The translations under genes were made by a program, and so were the position numbers. DNA of 64,000 nucleotides, taken from positions 20,659,799 to 20,723,798 of the forward strand of contig CM033108.1 in assembly GCA_019321725.1 (NCBI GenBank). Reading direction: 5' to 3'. The notes below the pieces were generated by a model. The model had not been told where the DNA came from and ran no database searches. It was given only the letters and a program-made list of their open reading frames with translations. Below, one piece after another: positions 1-12,550 of this stretch. Positions within the stretch are counted from its first letter, which is position 1. Each line of letters starts with the position of its first letter. Source of the stretch: Paulownia fortunei. Its lineage: Eukaryota > Streptophyta > Magnoliopsida > Lamiales > Paulowniaceae.

Positions 1-479
1 TTAGAGATCAAATATGTCTTGTTGATTTCAAATATTTCGGCAAAATAATTGATATCGTCATTGAAAATTATTACTCCGATTTGGACACCCTGCAAGAGTT
101 AATAATTCTATAAAAATCTTTAAAATATAATAGGAACATAAAGTTTGAATTTTAGTTTATTTACTTAAGTCGCAACCCATCATTATCATCTTTTGGATTC
201 TCAAGAAAAGTTTAATTCGCCAGATGTTTCAATCCAACTTTTAAAGCCCTTAATCTTATTATGAAATATTTTATATTTATCTATAAAAGTATTTGAATCA
301 TTCAACATAATTTTCTATTATCCTGTATTTAATGGAATTTAAATATTATTAGAACAAAATAATATAAATGAATTATAATAAATGGAGAAACCAAAATCAT
401 ATAGGAATTACTATTCCATAGTGAAGTGAAACAACTTAATGCACAAATTAACTCAAATAGGTAAAAAGACATGTTTTCC

Positions 480-1440
480 AGTATATTGTCCAAATACAAT
501 CTTTATAGAGAAATTACGTTATTGTTAAAGTTCCAGCATACCATTGCACAATCCATTTATTTGGTCTAAATTCCTCAAAAGAATTATTGGGTAATTTCTT
601 CTTAGCAATAAATTGAGGCAAGCCATTTAGAGTTATAAGATTTCACAAAGCCCTTTTCATAATGGTTTGCTTATGTCATAAATAACTTCATCAAAACTAT
701 AAAAAGTTCTTTCTCCTTCAGAAAACGTAGAGATCAACTTATCATTAAATCTGCAAACATGCTTGTCATTTATATGACTGAATGCACATTCTTATTTAAT
801 GCTGGAAAATAATCCTAATAAATCGTTATATTGATTCTACTTCACTATCATACTCAATAATCATTTCTTTTGAAATTTTGACGTTACGTTCAGTATCAAT
901 TGGTTTCTTACAGTTTTTTTACTCTAAGTAAGAACTTATTAAATTTGGATCATTCCTCAACCCAATGTTCCTTGACAAAGTAATTATTTTTATTTTAGAC
1001 CACAAATATGATTTCACCAAACTTACAGTAATAGTTTGCCCTAAGAACAAATTGGTAATACTTATTTAAAATCTTCACCAACAACTATAATATTCCACCA
1101 AAATCCTTATTATTTTTCATTATGTCTTTTAATAATTTATTAACATTCTCATATCCCATTGTTTTGCCATTGGTGCTTCATCCCATAAAAGTAATTGTGC
1201 TTTATGCAATAACTCTCCAAGCCCACTTTGTTTGGACATAGTGCACTTACTTACTTCATTTGAATTTATTAGTATTTTGAAGAGTGAATGTATTCCCCAC
1301 AGCATTATAGGAATCTTTGGAAAATTACATGAAGTGATGTTTTTTCTCATACTATCCAAGAAAACATTCAAATTTATCAAAGTTTCGATAATTTGTAATT
1401 CAAATAAGGTTTCTAATTCTCTTTGGTACACAATATACTA
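480..1440 (-). pseudogene. Helitron PIF1-like helicase relic
   Basis: Broken helicase domain of Helitron 1. The best open stretch (1129-1431) contains HSLFKILINSNEVSKC and then LLLWDEAPMAKQ, matching the conserved Helitron helicase block ending in the DEAPM Walker B-like motif. Going on in the minus direction (towards 840), frame-shifted sequence resembles the KSYLWSKMRRI and NPN/SDPNF blocks seen more clearly in copy 2 at 43205-43429. Around 540-800 there are fragments resembling the C-terminal FYSFDEV and GLCNGT-type motifs. An intact protein would unwind DNA during rolling-circle transposition. This one has several stops and no continuous frame, so it is called a pseudogene. Confidence 0.75.
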
Positions 1441-1524
1441 AGATGATTGCAAATAGTCTTCATAGTTCATGAGGCAATTGAAAAGTGACAGCTTCATTTA
1501 AACATTTAACAACACTTTATGGCA

Positions 1525-2524
1525 GTCCTCTTCTTTGTGCTGCTTTTTTGAATTTGGAGCTCGTATATAAGATAATGACCATTTGTCATGATTCAAGAAT
1601 AACCTAAGATAATATCATTCACCTTCAATAGGATTTGTAGTATTTATACGCCCAAATCACATCTATTTTCTTTCTTTCTTTCTTTCCAATATTTACCTTG
1701 TTTGTCCCATGCACAGTGCTATGAAAATTTCCTATAAAGATATTTTTTCGCCTTTTCACTTTTAGAGCACATAGAAAAAACTTCATGAGCATTATTTTGG
1801 AGACATGATCCCAACTTAAAATATTTTCTAATTGTCAAATAGTCACATATTATTGATTTGGGAGGTGAAGTTGCAAATTGATTATTGCTAGGTATACTTC
1901 ATTCAAATTAATTCAAAAATTCTCCACATTGCTTCTTGAGGAGAGACCCATCGGGTATCTTGAAATTGTTTAATTTCAATTAAATTTTCATCATCATTGT
2001 GGGAGATATGAATTGTCATTCTATCATGTTCCTTATAGATATATTTGTATTAATAACACTTTCTAGCAGTCCTCTTTTTTGTGTTGCTTCTTTGAATCTG
2101 GAGCTCGTATATAAGATGTTGGTCCTCTATCATGATTCAAGAGTAACCTAAGCTAATATTTACCTTGTTTGTCCCATGCATATTGCTATGGAAATTTCCT
2201 ATAAAGATATTTTCTTACCTTTTCACTTTTATAGTACATAGAAAAAACTTCATGAGCATTATTTTGGAGATATAATCCCAACTTAAAATATTTTCTAAGT
2301 TTTGATATGCCCAATAGTCACACATTGTTGATTTGGGACGTGAAGTTGCAAGTGGATTATTGATAGGTATATTTCGTTCAAATTAATTCAACAATTCTCT
2401 ACATTGCTTCTTGAGCAGAGACCCATCGAGTATCTTAAAATTATTTAATTTCAACAATTAAATTTTCATCATTGTGGGTGATATGAATTGTCATTCTATG
2501 ATGTTCCTTATAGATATATTTGTA
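1525..2524. repeat. Approximate 0.5-kb tandem duplication inside Helitron 1
   Basis: Two direct copies, about 1525-2044 and about 2061-2524, share long near-identical runs, for example around GGAGCTCGTATATAAGAT, the TTGTCCCATGCA block and the GAGACCCATCG block. The unit carries the Rep-helicase linker (minus-strand residues like QDTRWVSPQEAMWRIF and LQLHLPNQQ), so the linker is present twice. Copy 2 of the Helitron stops before this region, so the age of the duplication relative to transposition cannot be judged here. Confidence 0.75.
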
Positions 2525-3240
2525 CTAATATTTCACTGTTGTCACTTCTGAATATATCTCGATGTTGATATGATAATTATATCTTGATAAGAGATATAAA
2601 TTGTAAGGTACTACCCACTAATTTTTCAGCTGTCTATTGCGAACTTGAACTGTTAATCCGTTTTTTCTTTTTCTATACACTGAAAATCCATCTTTACCTT
2701 GTATTACCCCCATTTTCACAATATGGACATGGTTAATGATATTTGCACTTTTCATCCACCACGCAATATCTCCACATTGTCCATACATCATATATTTTTG
2801 CAACTAAGTCATAGAGTTTGGAATATTTTTCTTAATCAAGTGGTTCAGCGTATACAAACCTATCAAAGTGATGTGGGGTTGTATTCATACTCAGACTTCA
2901 AATTATCAACATATGAGCATGTGACAATCCTCTTTTCTTAAATTCAATTAAATTAACATGTGTAGCTACATATCCATTTATTTTCTTATTAAATAACCGA
3001 TGTTTCAAATCCTATAATTTTGCTCGAAATACTCTTGAGGTCAAATCTAATTGATCTTGACCATCATTCAGTTTTTCTTGATCTCTTTCCATTCTAAATT
3101 GCCAATCATTGTAATAAATAAATTCAGTTTTTCAAATCTTTGTACTAATGCTAATGCATCAAGATATCTACGACACATATCTCTTAGACCTCCAATAAAT
3201 AATACTGAAAGAACAATTATTTTGCCAACTTCACTCTTTT
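2480..3240 (-). pseudogene. Helitron Rep (HUH endonuclease) relic
   Basis: Minus-strand fragments in the order expected of the Helitron Rep region. First comes GGLRDMCRRYLDALALVQRF followed by LFITMIGNLEWKEI (about 3070-3200). Then EFKKRGLSHAHMLII, whose H-A-H (2913-2921) is the metal-binding HUH motif. Then MMYGQCGDIAWW (about 2760-2800), and GFSVYRKRKNGLTVQVRNRQ with WVVPYNLYLLSRYNYHIN (about 2560-2690). In intact Helitrons this domain nicks and joins the transposon ends. In-frame stops after HAHMLII, after the MIGNLEWKEI block and after RQLKN break the frame, so the gene is dead. The match to the family is strong because several separate blocks occur in the right order. Confidence 0.8.
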
Positions 3241-3244
3241 AGTA

Positions 3245-4215
3245 TTTTCTTTCAACACACTATCCATGATTCCTTCGTATAGTTCAGGTCTCATATTTGA
3301 TTCGTTTTAGAGGTAGTGATCCAATCTTATTGTCTAGACGCAAAGAGACTTGTAAATTGCCTTAGATTTCTAATTTATAGCTTGTAGCAACTATATTCAT
3401 ACAGAGACCTTCTTATTACTTTCTTTGCTGATAATTATAAATACAAACAATACAATAAAAATTAAAGATTTAAAAAAAAATTCTAGTGAGAAAAGTACTA
3501 ATTTTGTTAGCAAAACTATATTTAACCTCAAAAAGTGGAGACTTTTCAGAGAACATTTGATCAACATTGATGATAGATGTTTTACAAATAAAAGTGTTTC
3601 AATCAAGCTTGGTGAAAACTATTTTTTCATTATGTTCATGTTATATGAAATGAGTATATGCATGATATTCTTAAGATAATTTTTAAATTTTTAATATGTT
3701 CATATCTTCTTGTTATTGGAAAAGAATATCCACACGCAGAAGCAAATTTTGATACTATAGAATTGGCTATTCATTGAAATATAATAATTTAACAAAGAAG
3801 TTAAACAAATAAAGTAAGGTTTCAACATAATTATATATATACATGTATCTTCAGTGTGTAATTTAGAAATGTCACAAGTGCAAAACAGAGAATAAAAATA
3901 GATTTCTAATATAGAATGTAATTGCAACTGAAAATTATGCAGTTCTGCCCCCACAAAATCATCATCTAAATGAAGTTGAAAAGCCTCATATTAAGCTTCT
4001 TAACAATAGAATTTTTCAGCTACAATTTAATGACCAATTGCACTCTAAAAACCGTGTGTAGATAGGAGATTAATTTTCCAATTCAAACCAAAAATCGTGT
4101 GCATATATCTGAAAATTAAGAGTCCAATTACAGCTTAAATCGGTGAGTCCAATTATAACTTAAAATTCGTGTAATTAGCAGCAATTAATTTCAGTTTTTC
4201 AACACACTTCAAGTC
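3245..4215. other. Helitron 5' non-coding region, no gene seen
   Basis: AT-rich sequence upstream (on the minus strand) of the Rep relic. Short open frames occur on both strands but none resembles a known family. It probably represents the Helitron 5' leader or very decayed coding sequence. Confidence 0.4.
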
Positions 4216-4505
4216 CCGTCCACTTTTATATTATAAATTACATTATTGTCATTACAATTAACAATGTTAAAGAGCCTCTCTTTGTAGTTTAACTTGGACT
4301 TTATTATATTGTGAATTACATTATTACCATTACAAATAATTAACAAAGTTAGGGTCAGTTTTGTCCAATTAAAAATTGGAAGAAACAGTCACAATTATAA
4401 TTTAACTTGAACTTTATTATATTGTAAATTATATTATTGACATTACAAATAATTAATAATGCCAGGGTCATTTTAGTCCAATCAAAAAATGAAAGAAACA
4501 TTCAT
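4216..4505. repeat. Three degenerate tandem units near the Helitron 5' end
   Basis: Roughly 80-120-bp units, each containing TTTAACTTGRACTTTATTATATTG-like sequence followed by ATTACATTATT and a CATTACAAATAATTAA-like block, repeat about three times. Subterminal repeats like these are common in Helitron ends. Unit borders are approximate. Confidence 0.6.
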
Positions 4506-4522
4506 ACTTTTATAATAGTATA

Positions 4523-4552
4523 AATATAGATATAGATATAGATATAGATAAA
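4523..4552. repeat. ATAGAT microsatellite
   Basis: Four to five tandem ATAGAT-type hexamers. On the minus strand this reads as TCTATATCTATAT, and it may contain the 5' terminus of Helitron 1. Confidence 0.7.
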
Positions 4553-4559
4553 TACCCTC

Positions 4560-6300
4560 TCATAGTAGATGAAATTTGCAAAATGGAAACACATATAAAA
4601 AATGTATTTATAATTTATAAGTATAAAGTGATAATTTCTGTAAATAGACCAAACTTTAGAGATGATTTTTGTAATTGATCCAAAATAAATAAATGTAAGA
4701 TTCGACACCTATCTTTAGTAGAATTGATAAATATCGTGATAGATATAGCATAGACTTACCTTCCAAATCCACCTTCAAGAAACAACCCCTTAGTTATCAG
4801 TATAAGATGTGATTATATTTCTACATTTATATAATAACATGTTCAGGCTGTGTTCATCCTTTATTTTTGACAATTGACATTACCGCATTATCGTGTCTGT
4901 GTTTCATTCCTGTGTAGTTATTCCGACATTCAAGGTACATAAACAAACAAAAAGCATTCTTAAATATTTGCAATTGGACTTGTAGATCGTACATTCAACA
5001 TTCGATGAATATTTATGTTAGGACATTTTCACATATCCGCACAAATAGTAAAACCAAAATATGAAAGCCATAAATCAAATATAGGCAACAATCAAGCAGT
5101 TTTGCATGAAAAACTCGTGACGATATTTACCGCTGCAAATGATTTGATATTGCATTGCCTTTCATGCCCTTTTCGGAAAATTTCATGCTACATATTTTGG
5201 TACTAGTGAATTATAGAATTTTAACATAATAATATTATAAATTAAAATAATGATGTCATCATGTGTAATCCAACAATTCACATTCCAACTTAATACTCTC
5301 GAAATGAATAGCATGTCATGTCATGTCATTTATTAAAAACTTTAAATAAAAAAGAACACGTAGAAACAATAAATTTTTTCCAAGATAAATATGTTGGTCT
5401 TACTAAATTAGTTTTAAAGCTAAATTGTTAGCTCAATCATCGGTTTAATATAGATTGTGGGCAAATAATGCATGGTTCAAACCATGTCATTTCTGCTCTA
5501 ACACTTAATCTAACTAATTTAACTAATCTTAGTCAAACATCTTTCACACATTTTAACTTCATTCAATCTTGTACGTCGTAGTATTCTTTTGCGCCTTTTA
5601 ACTATATAACAAACTGATTTATGCAATAAAAATATTGTTGCGAGAAAAGAAATAACTTCTATGTCAAACCAGATCACAATCCATCACCAATATAAAAGTC
5701 ATATTTCCACCAAATCACTCTAATGGTATGTGATGGGACTAATAATAGGTTAAGCCCAACTACTTGACTAAACCCAATTAATTTCACTAGTTCCATTGAA
5801 TAACAAAATTTAATTATTCCAATAGGTTCAGTTCAATGGCCTTGAAGCTTGGCATTTACATACACCTCCACATCCACATACAGGATTATAATCTCAAATG
5901 GAATATTTCTAAATACTTTTCAATCTCGTCTTATTCAAATTATCTATACTCTTGCCTGACTTGATCGTCTAAAAAATTACAAGTCTCCTTATCGTTTGTT
6001 CGGATCACAGACATAAATTAATTGGAGGACTCAATCCTTGTCAACGGAAAAGAAACTACATCATATTTGCTGACAGTTTACTGGATGAGTCAATTCTCAT
6101 TAACAAAGAAGAAACCACATAATTATGAGTGTAACACACAATTTGTATATAAAGAAATGTGCAAGTTGCAACTCATATTATGAGATTTAAGAAAGTAGTT
6201 GAATCTCTAGTGAAAATATACAGTTTATTATCATCGCTGGAAATAGATAGTGGAAAATTGACATAAAATACTTATAAACAAAATATTCCTCAGTTCATCG
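4560..6300. other. Intergenic, no gene recognised
   Basis: AT-rich DNA with many stops in all frames. Short open frames such as the one at 5015-5206 show no family resemblance. No RNA gene or clear repeat was seen. Confidence 0.5.
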
Positions 6301-6302
6301 CA

Positions 6303-7390
6303 TCATATAGCTAGAGTTTTGGTATGCACATTACTTTCGTCCTCTCCTAACAACTTTGTAATGCCAAAATCTGTCACATGTCCCACCATATCTTTGTCAA
6401 GCAGGATGTTGCTAGGCTTCAAAGCACAATGAATCACAGGTGTGGGATAACCATGGTGCAGATATTCCAAAGCAGATGCCACATCTATCACTATATCCAA
6501 TCTCTGAGTTATATCAAGTAAATGGCCATCTGAATACAACCAATCCTCAAGACTCCCATTCTGCATATACTCTAGAACCATTGCTTTAAAATCAAGATTA
6601 AAGCAAGCACTGATTACTTCGGTGAGATTTCTACAAGTTGCAGGAGACTTCACATTCTCTTCCAAGTGAAGATTGAACAATTTCACAGCAAAAACCATCC
6701 CATTTTGAAATGTTTCACGGTAAACTGAACCAAAACTCCCAGTACCAAGTAAGTTTTCTTGGCTAAAGCCATCAGTTGCTTGTTGAAGCTGTTGGTAAGA
6801 AAACCTTTCAGGCGTTGTGTTTAGTAATGAACTGGCTTGAGAAGGAACCTCTTTTCTTTTGTGTCTCATGATCCATGAAAGTACTAAGATCATGGTAAGG
6901 ATCAATGACGAGGTTATAACTGAAATAACTAGAAGCAATCTTCTTGCACTCGGCCTATGTGAAAGAACAATTATGACAAGGTGACACATGCAATTGAGGA
7001 GCATCTCACACGGCTTCATTCGGCACAACAAATAGATATCTGAAATTCTTAAAGGGCCCTCCACTGGGAATCTCTCCACTTAATCTGCTGAAAGGGACAT
7101 TGAAATACTTCAGAAATTGGAATCTCTCCTGTGAGATTATTATATGAAAGGTCTAACTGCTCCATGCTTATCATTTTACTGAATGATTGTGGAATAGATC
7201 CCTTCAGTTTGTTGCTTGCCAAAGAAAAATTGACCAAGTTTTGCAAACTTCAAAATGTGCTGGGAATGTCACTTACGAAATTGATTGAAATTGCCACTTT
7301 TAAGTTTTTAACTTCTTGAGGTACATTGCCACTCAAAGAATTCGTCGATACGTGAGCACCAAGAGATGTTTGAGGTTCCACATGCTATAA
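6303..7390 (-). pseudogene. LRR-XII receptor kinase pseudogene (inverted partial copy)
   Basis: Minus-strand partial copy of the receptor kinase whose exons lie at 33.6-57.6 kb. From 7390 downwards: degenerate LRRs, then an open LRR stretch (LVNFSLASNKLKGSIPQSF), a frameshift in the juxtamembrane region (about 6990-7080), a transmembrane segment (VISVITSSLILTMILVLSWI), then FSYQQLQQATDGFSQENLLG and a kinase N-lobe with GTGSFGSVY and VFAVKLF. Damage: the segment around the alpha-C helix glutamate is deleted; the catalytic-loop aspartate is lost (HCA instead of the family's HCD, codon at 6423-6425); and the sequence diverges right after KTLA, before the APE motif. DFG is kept. It cannot encode an active kinase. 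It was probably made by duplication with inversion. Confidence 0.88.
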
Positions 7391-8796
7391 GAGATACTGT
7401 GATGGGTATTTACTACATTATACCCCTTAATCTCCAAGATCACGTTCAAAATCCCATTCGAAAGTGTCCCACTTTAAAGTGCGACAGTTAGATCTGTTAT
7501 TGCTAGGATGTAATCATGATCTTCTCAAATAGAAACTCCTGTGCCTTGCACGCGCAAAAACATATGACCCCATTGGTATAAATAGTCTCACCGAGTGTTC
7601 TTACAAGGTAGCTAGATAAAAAAACTATTTATTATTACTTGTTTGTACCGATCTTATCTATCTTTCTAACTGATTTAAATATCGCCCAGATAAGCCTTAG
7701 TATTTGTAATTGCATATCAACACCACATTACAAATTTCGTTATAACGGATTGAATTTAGATTCAAGTTCGATTGGATCCCAAATCATATTGAAAGTTAAT
7801 CTATGGGAGGAAAAGTCAATCTTTTATAGCATGATTAGTGTGCAGGAATGGAATAGGAATAAAATGATCATTTCAAAGTTCATTCTTAAATACATGATTG
7901 GTAGTGTTAGGCATATTCATTCCCAAAAGAATCACAATTCCTAAACTCATGGGTTTTGTCATTCTCTTCTCTCTTATAGGTTCAGTCGTTCCCAATCAAT
8001 AAGAAATGAATCTATATTTATTTTTGATAAAATTATTATTTTAAACTAAATAAAATTATTTGACAAGATTTAGGAATGACAACGGGTTAGGTAGGGTTTC
8101 GAACTCACCTCAAACCCGAGAGTTAGTGAGTTGGACTCATTAAATATGATTTATAATTTAAAAAAAATTAAAAAATATATTTTTTAAAAATAATATCACC
8201 ATAACTTTCTAAATATGAAAAAAATAATGTTATCATCAAATAAATAATTATTTATCTTCATTTTGGCTCAAAAATACATTGCCCAACTGGTACAAATTAG
8301 AGAGACTGCTTGGAAAATATACTCTTATCTTGTTATTGCTAAAGTGACAATTGCTGAAGATTCTGATAATCTTGACATGTTTTTCGCACAAATCCAGCCA
8401 ATTCATTGTCATTTAGAAGCAACGTTGATTTTGCAACCAGCAGCATGAAGTTTTAGTAGAGAAGTCAAAGCAGGAAGAGCACACGTTAGAGGATTATCGT
8501 TTATTAATAGATATTCTAAATCTTGGAACATTGGTCAATGAAGTTACGAAGCTCAGCATAACCAAGACCTTGTAAAATGCAATATTTGGATTATCATTTA
8601 AATAATTTTTTATTTGAGAAAAATAAATGAAATTGCAAATACACAACCCTAACCAAGAACATATAAAATGTTAATTTATTTGGTTTCTCACATATTAGAA
8701 ACATACCCAGTGGAATATTTAGATTACAATGATTTTATAGGCCTCTAAATGGGATTATCAGTTAAGTAATAAAGAATGTTAAGATCTTATAATATA

Positions 8797-9060
8797 AGGA
8801 TGTATTTGGATGAAAGAATTTTGATTTCAGCATAGGATTTGGGGAAAACATTTCAAAAGACTTAATATAAGATGAATTTGAAATCACCACAATAATTCAA
8901 AAAATAACTCAAAATAGGAGTTCAAAAATTTGAAATCCATTATATTAAAAGATTATTCAAACAAACTCAATAAATTTATTATTATGAATTTGAAATTTTT
9001 AGTTTCAAATCCATCAATTCAAATGAAGTCTAAAGATTTTTAATCAAAAAAATTTGGCTA
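8797..9060. repeat. MITE-like repeat, copy 1
   Basis: Starts with sequence like AAGGATGTATTTGGATGAAAG and ends with an inverted relative of it (TTCAAATGAAGTCT), with GATTTGAAAT-type blocks between. The same structure is found at about 37362-37588, so it is a dispersed short element with imperfect terminal inverted repeats. The target duplication is not clear. Confidence 0.55.
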
Positions 9061-11925
9061 TTAGATATTTGAACTTATATAATTTCTCAAAGGAATCTTT
9101 TAGAAAATGAATTGCATTTAGGATAAAAAATATTTAACAAATAATACTCGAAACTTATTAAAACTACTATAAAATTGAACAAGATAACTGACTTTAAATA
9201 TGATATTTTTTTAATTAAAATTTGTTTAGTCTTTGTTGTGACTAAGATGTTTGCTAATTAATACTAAAATGTTCAAATTCATTAGAAGTTGGACTAACTA
9301 TAAATTAAGCTTATTTTCTTTTGATGACAACTATACTTCTGAATTCAGCATTTCATGTACTTTAATTACTACCAATTTAAACACATATATTAAATACATA
9401 AACAATGTATGCATTTTTGTATGATAATCTGATTTATGTTAATTAGCTATCACATTTCATGCATATGTAATTAGCCACTAAACTAAAAATTAAATATAAT
9501 CACAAGAGATGTATATGGACAATTTACGAATTCTTGTCACAATTTAGGTTATGGTTGGTTGTAAATATAACAATTCTTAAAGTTGAAATATTTGACTATT
9601 GATAATTTGGGAAATGTTGCCAAAAATTAAATTTTGATAGAGGCCCTTACAACCATTTAATTTTTGAGAATTATATAGTCTAGTAGTAATATTCTCAAAA
9701 ATTGAATCACCAGCAATTTTAAATTTAATTTGTGCCTAAAAAATGTATTGATTAGTCTTAAAACAAGATGAATATGTTTTAGAATAATATTGCATCATAA
9801 ATATTTCTTTACATACTAAATTAAAACATAGATATATTGCTGACTTTACAGTAATATGTAACTTCTTGCCACAATTTCCACCATATACATAATATATATG
9901 TATTTACTTTTTCTCTTTTCATCCTGTTTAACTTTATGCCATTCTCCGCTCAATCCTCACCTATACTGTATATGATTTTCGCTATGAATTTTACAAATTT
10001 ATTGCAATGATTCCAAAGAATGTGTAAAATGTTTCTGCAAATTCTGCTAATTGAACAAAACCTTAACACTTTATAAAAATAAGTAATATTTCTTGATTTT
10101 TCTCTAAAATGCGAATCACTATTAGCATACTCGTTCTTTTTTCTGCTTTTTTTGGCTGCCAATACTATTTTAGTTCTCAATTACTATCCTAATTATTACT
10201 TATATTATCTTGAAAAAACTTATCAAATAAATATTGAATAGAAAAATAATAAAGTATTAGTCTTACTAACTAAAACATTATTCAAAGTTTAAATAAACTG
10301 TGTGAAGTTCAATATAAAAAAAGCAATTTAATAAAATCCAATTTAATAGGTTTTCTTTTAGAAACGTTATTTGTTTAGACAAAAATAACCTAATTTTTAA
10401 TGTAAGGTTCCCGTACTTTAATTTTATGATCTAGTAAAATGATAAATACTCTTATATACTCTTTATATTAAAAATCATAAGTTTAGTTTTGGAATTTTTT
10501 TCACATATGCGATGCAATTTTGACTTTTTTATTATTTTTATGTTTTCTTTTTTTCTTTTCCTCGTTGTATGCTAAAAACAAATGGGCATGAAGGTGAAAT
10601 TAGATAAATATTTGAATATGAAGAAAAAACTTTCAAAATCGCATATTAAAAATACAATTTTTTTGGACTAAAACTTATTTTCTTTCATGTAAGGTTATAG
10701 AAATATTGTCAGACTTCATGTGAGCGTGTAATAAGAGTATTGAGATGCCGTAAAAATATAAAAATATATCGAAATTTTATAATTTACTTTTCTAAAACTG
10801 CAGAGTAAAAGCTATATTTAAATACATACATATACCTATATGTGTATATATGTATGTATATATATGCATTTACAAATGTGAGTGTAGGTGCTAGTATAAA
10901 ACCTTGGAGTATGATACGACTCACACAAATTAGTATCTTTATTATTACCCTAGCATATAAAGAGTAACAAGTATTATCAAGAATGAAAATAGAACACATA
11001 TTACTAGTCTATTGCGTTGGAAATCAATAAATAATATGTAACTTTTAGATAATTTTATGAAAATATAATATATACATATTCAAAATTAGTATCCTAAAAA
11101 GGGGCTAAATTATAGAGTGAAAACTACCAAAGTTATTTCTTTATTTTCCTTTTTGATAGATGATCAATTGTGTTCAAATTGATAAAAAGGGCAAAATAGT
11201 CTTCGAAAATATAACACACAAAAAATTAACAAAATTCATGCAATAATGTGCTAATTGAGTCATTCGAAAAAGTGATATGCCAATATAATAGATGTATAAA
11301 AGTTAATGTACAAAATTATTTTTTATTCATATTCTCGTAAACCTAAAGTTAAGTAAGTAATTTTCGATATTATAGACACATGCGTAGGACATTAATAGCA
11401 ATTCTCTTTAATATATTACATAAAAAAGGAAAAAAATACAAAATCGTTTCTTAATGTGGATTATTATAATGTATTCATGATTTGAGCACATCAAATTCGA
11501 ATGCTCAAAAGTATGGAATAAGTACAAAACATATACATAAATTAGGTTAAATTTCTTAAGTTCGTATACTATTTTAAAAATCTACATATTACGACAAAAG
11601 TAGAACTCTAGAGACTATCCAAATAAGCACACTCAATCTGTAAACGCACCTGAATAGTTTCATTGACATTTCTTTGCCAACAGAGATATCAAATATGTTT
11701 CGAAGTTAAGATATACATAATTTTTGGTTATAGCATTGAAAATCATCCAAGATTAGGTTGTTAAGGACTTAAATTTAAATCTATATAAATTCAGTAAGTT
11801 TGGTTTAATTACGTATTTAATTTTCTTACCTAAATTGTTATTTAGATAATTTTACTTAGCAAAAGAATAACTTTCCAATTCATACCTTGGCATTGAATTT
11901 TAGGAAAGAAATGTTTTAACTATTT

Positions 11926-11991
11926 GATGTGGTATGGATCCAAATTTTTAAACGTCTATTAATTTTTTGAAATTTGGATCCATACCACATC
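11926..11991. repeat. Perfect 22-bp inverted repeat, 22-nt loop
   Basis: Arms at 11926-11947 and 11970-11991 are exact reverse complements and contain GGTATGGATCC on the left and GGATCCATACC on the right. As RNA this would fold into a strong hairpin. No coding sequence or known element surrounds it. It could be a small folded-back element or a hairpin transcript. Confidence 0.8.
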
Positions 11992-12165
11992 ACTATTTTG
12001 TTTTCAACTAATGATAATAAATAAATTAAATGTATTGCATGACGATCATTCCAATGCTCCACAATGTGCTTGTATATTTTCTTTATAGATAGAGATGTTT
12101 AAGAAAGCTACTAAACTGTCCCTATCAACTGACCAAATCCAAACGGCACCACTAATAATAATTAA

Positions 12166-12547
12166 GAGGGTGTCTGGCTAAACTTATTTAAAACATCTTA
12201 CAAACTCCTACATCTTATAAGATATTTTTAGAGCTTATAAGATGTTAGATCTTATTTTAAAAATAAGTTGTTGAAGTGTTTGGATAAAATAAGATCATAG
12301 AGCTTTTAAAATGTTAGTAATGACAATTTTGTAATTAAAACTGTCAAAATTAAATGAATTTGTTAAAATAAGATCTTAATTTGAAAATAAGTTGTGCTGG
12401 ATGTACCTTTTTTTTAAGAGCTTATAAGCTCTCAAACAGTTTTTTTTTTTTTTTTTATCTTATAAGCTCTTTTAGAAAAAAATTACCAAACACTTTTTGA
12501 GAGCTTATAAGCTCTTAAACAGCTTATAAGCTCAGCCAAACACCCTC
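12166..12547. mobile_element. Tourist-like MITE (PIF/Harbinger type)
   Basis: A 382-bp element with terminal inverted repeats: left end GAGGGTGTCTGGCTAA, right end the complement of GAGGGTGTTTGGCTGA. It is flanked by TAA on both sides (12163-12165 and 12548-12550), the 3-bp target duplication of Tourist MITEs. The interior is non-coding, rich in AGCTTATAAG palindromes, and has an oligo-T run near 12441. Confidence 0.8.
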
Positions 12548-12550
12548 TAA

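Larger units (their letters stand above)
1..4545 (-). mobile_element. Helitron copy 1 (decayed, 3' part outside window)
   Basis: Rolling-circle transposon relic read on the minus strand. Rep/HUH sequence lies at about 2480-3240, Rep-helicase linker sequence at about 1840-2510, and PIF1-type helicase sequence at about 480-1440, which is the order of plant RepHel proteins. Position 1 aligns with 37917 of a second copy, whose 3' terminus lies about 1.03 kb further on, so this copy's 3' end is just outside the window. The 5' end is placed tentatively in the TATATC run near 4520-4550, because Helitrons start with TC after an A and the minus-strand sequence there reads TCTATAT followed by ACTATTATAAAAGT, a pattern typical of Helitron starts. 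Stops and frameshifts show it is not autonomous. The coding identity is firm; the 5' end is an inference. Confidence 0.75.
7391..12165. other. Intergenic AT-rich region, no gene recognised
   Basis: Nearly 4.8 kb without convincing coding sequence. Open frames at 7639-7944, 8263-8448 and 9950-10180 have no recognisable motif and AT-biased composition. A MITE-like repeat (about 8797-9060), a TATG-type microsatellite near 10820-10870 and an inverted repeat (11926-11991) are listed separately. Confidence 0.5.

Noticed and set aside
3425..3679. Overlapping open frames on both strands at 3397-3679
   Set aside because: Lysine/asparagine-rich translations without family motifs in AT-rich Helitron flank; typical chance ORFs.
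4500..4560. Tandem units at 4.2-4.55 kb as a CRISPR array or regulatory array
   Set aside because: Degenerate AT-rich repeats without spacers in a plant genome; better explained as Helitron subterminal repeats.
10784..10999. Minus-strand ORF with hydrophobic residues
   Set aside because: The tyrosine/isoleucine-rich part is translated from a TATG microsatellite.
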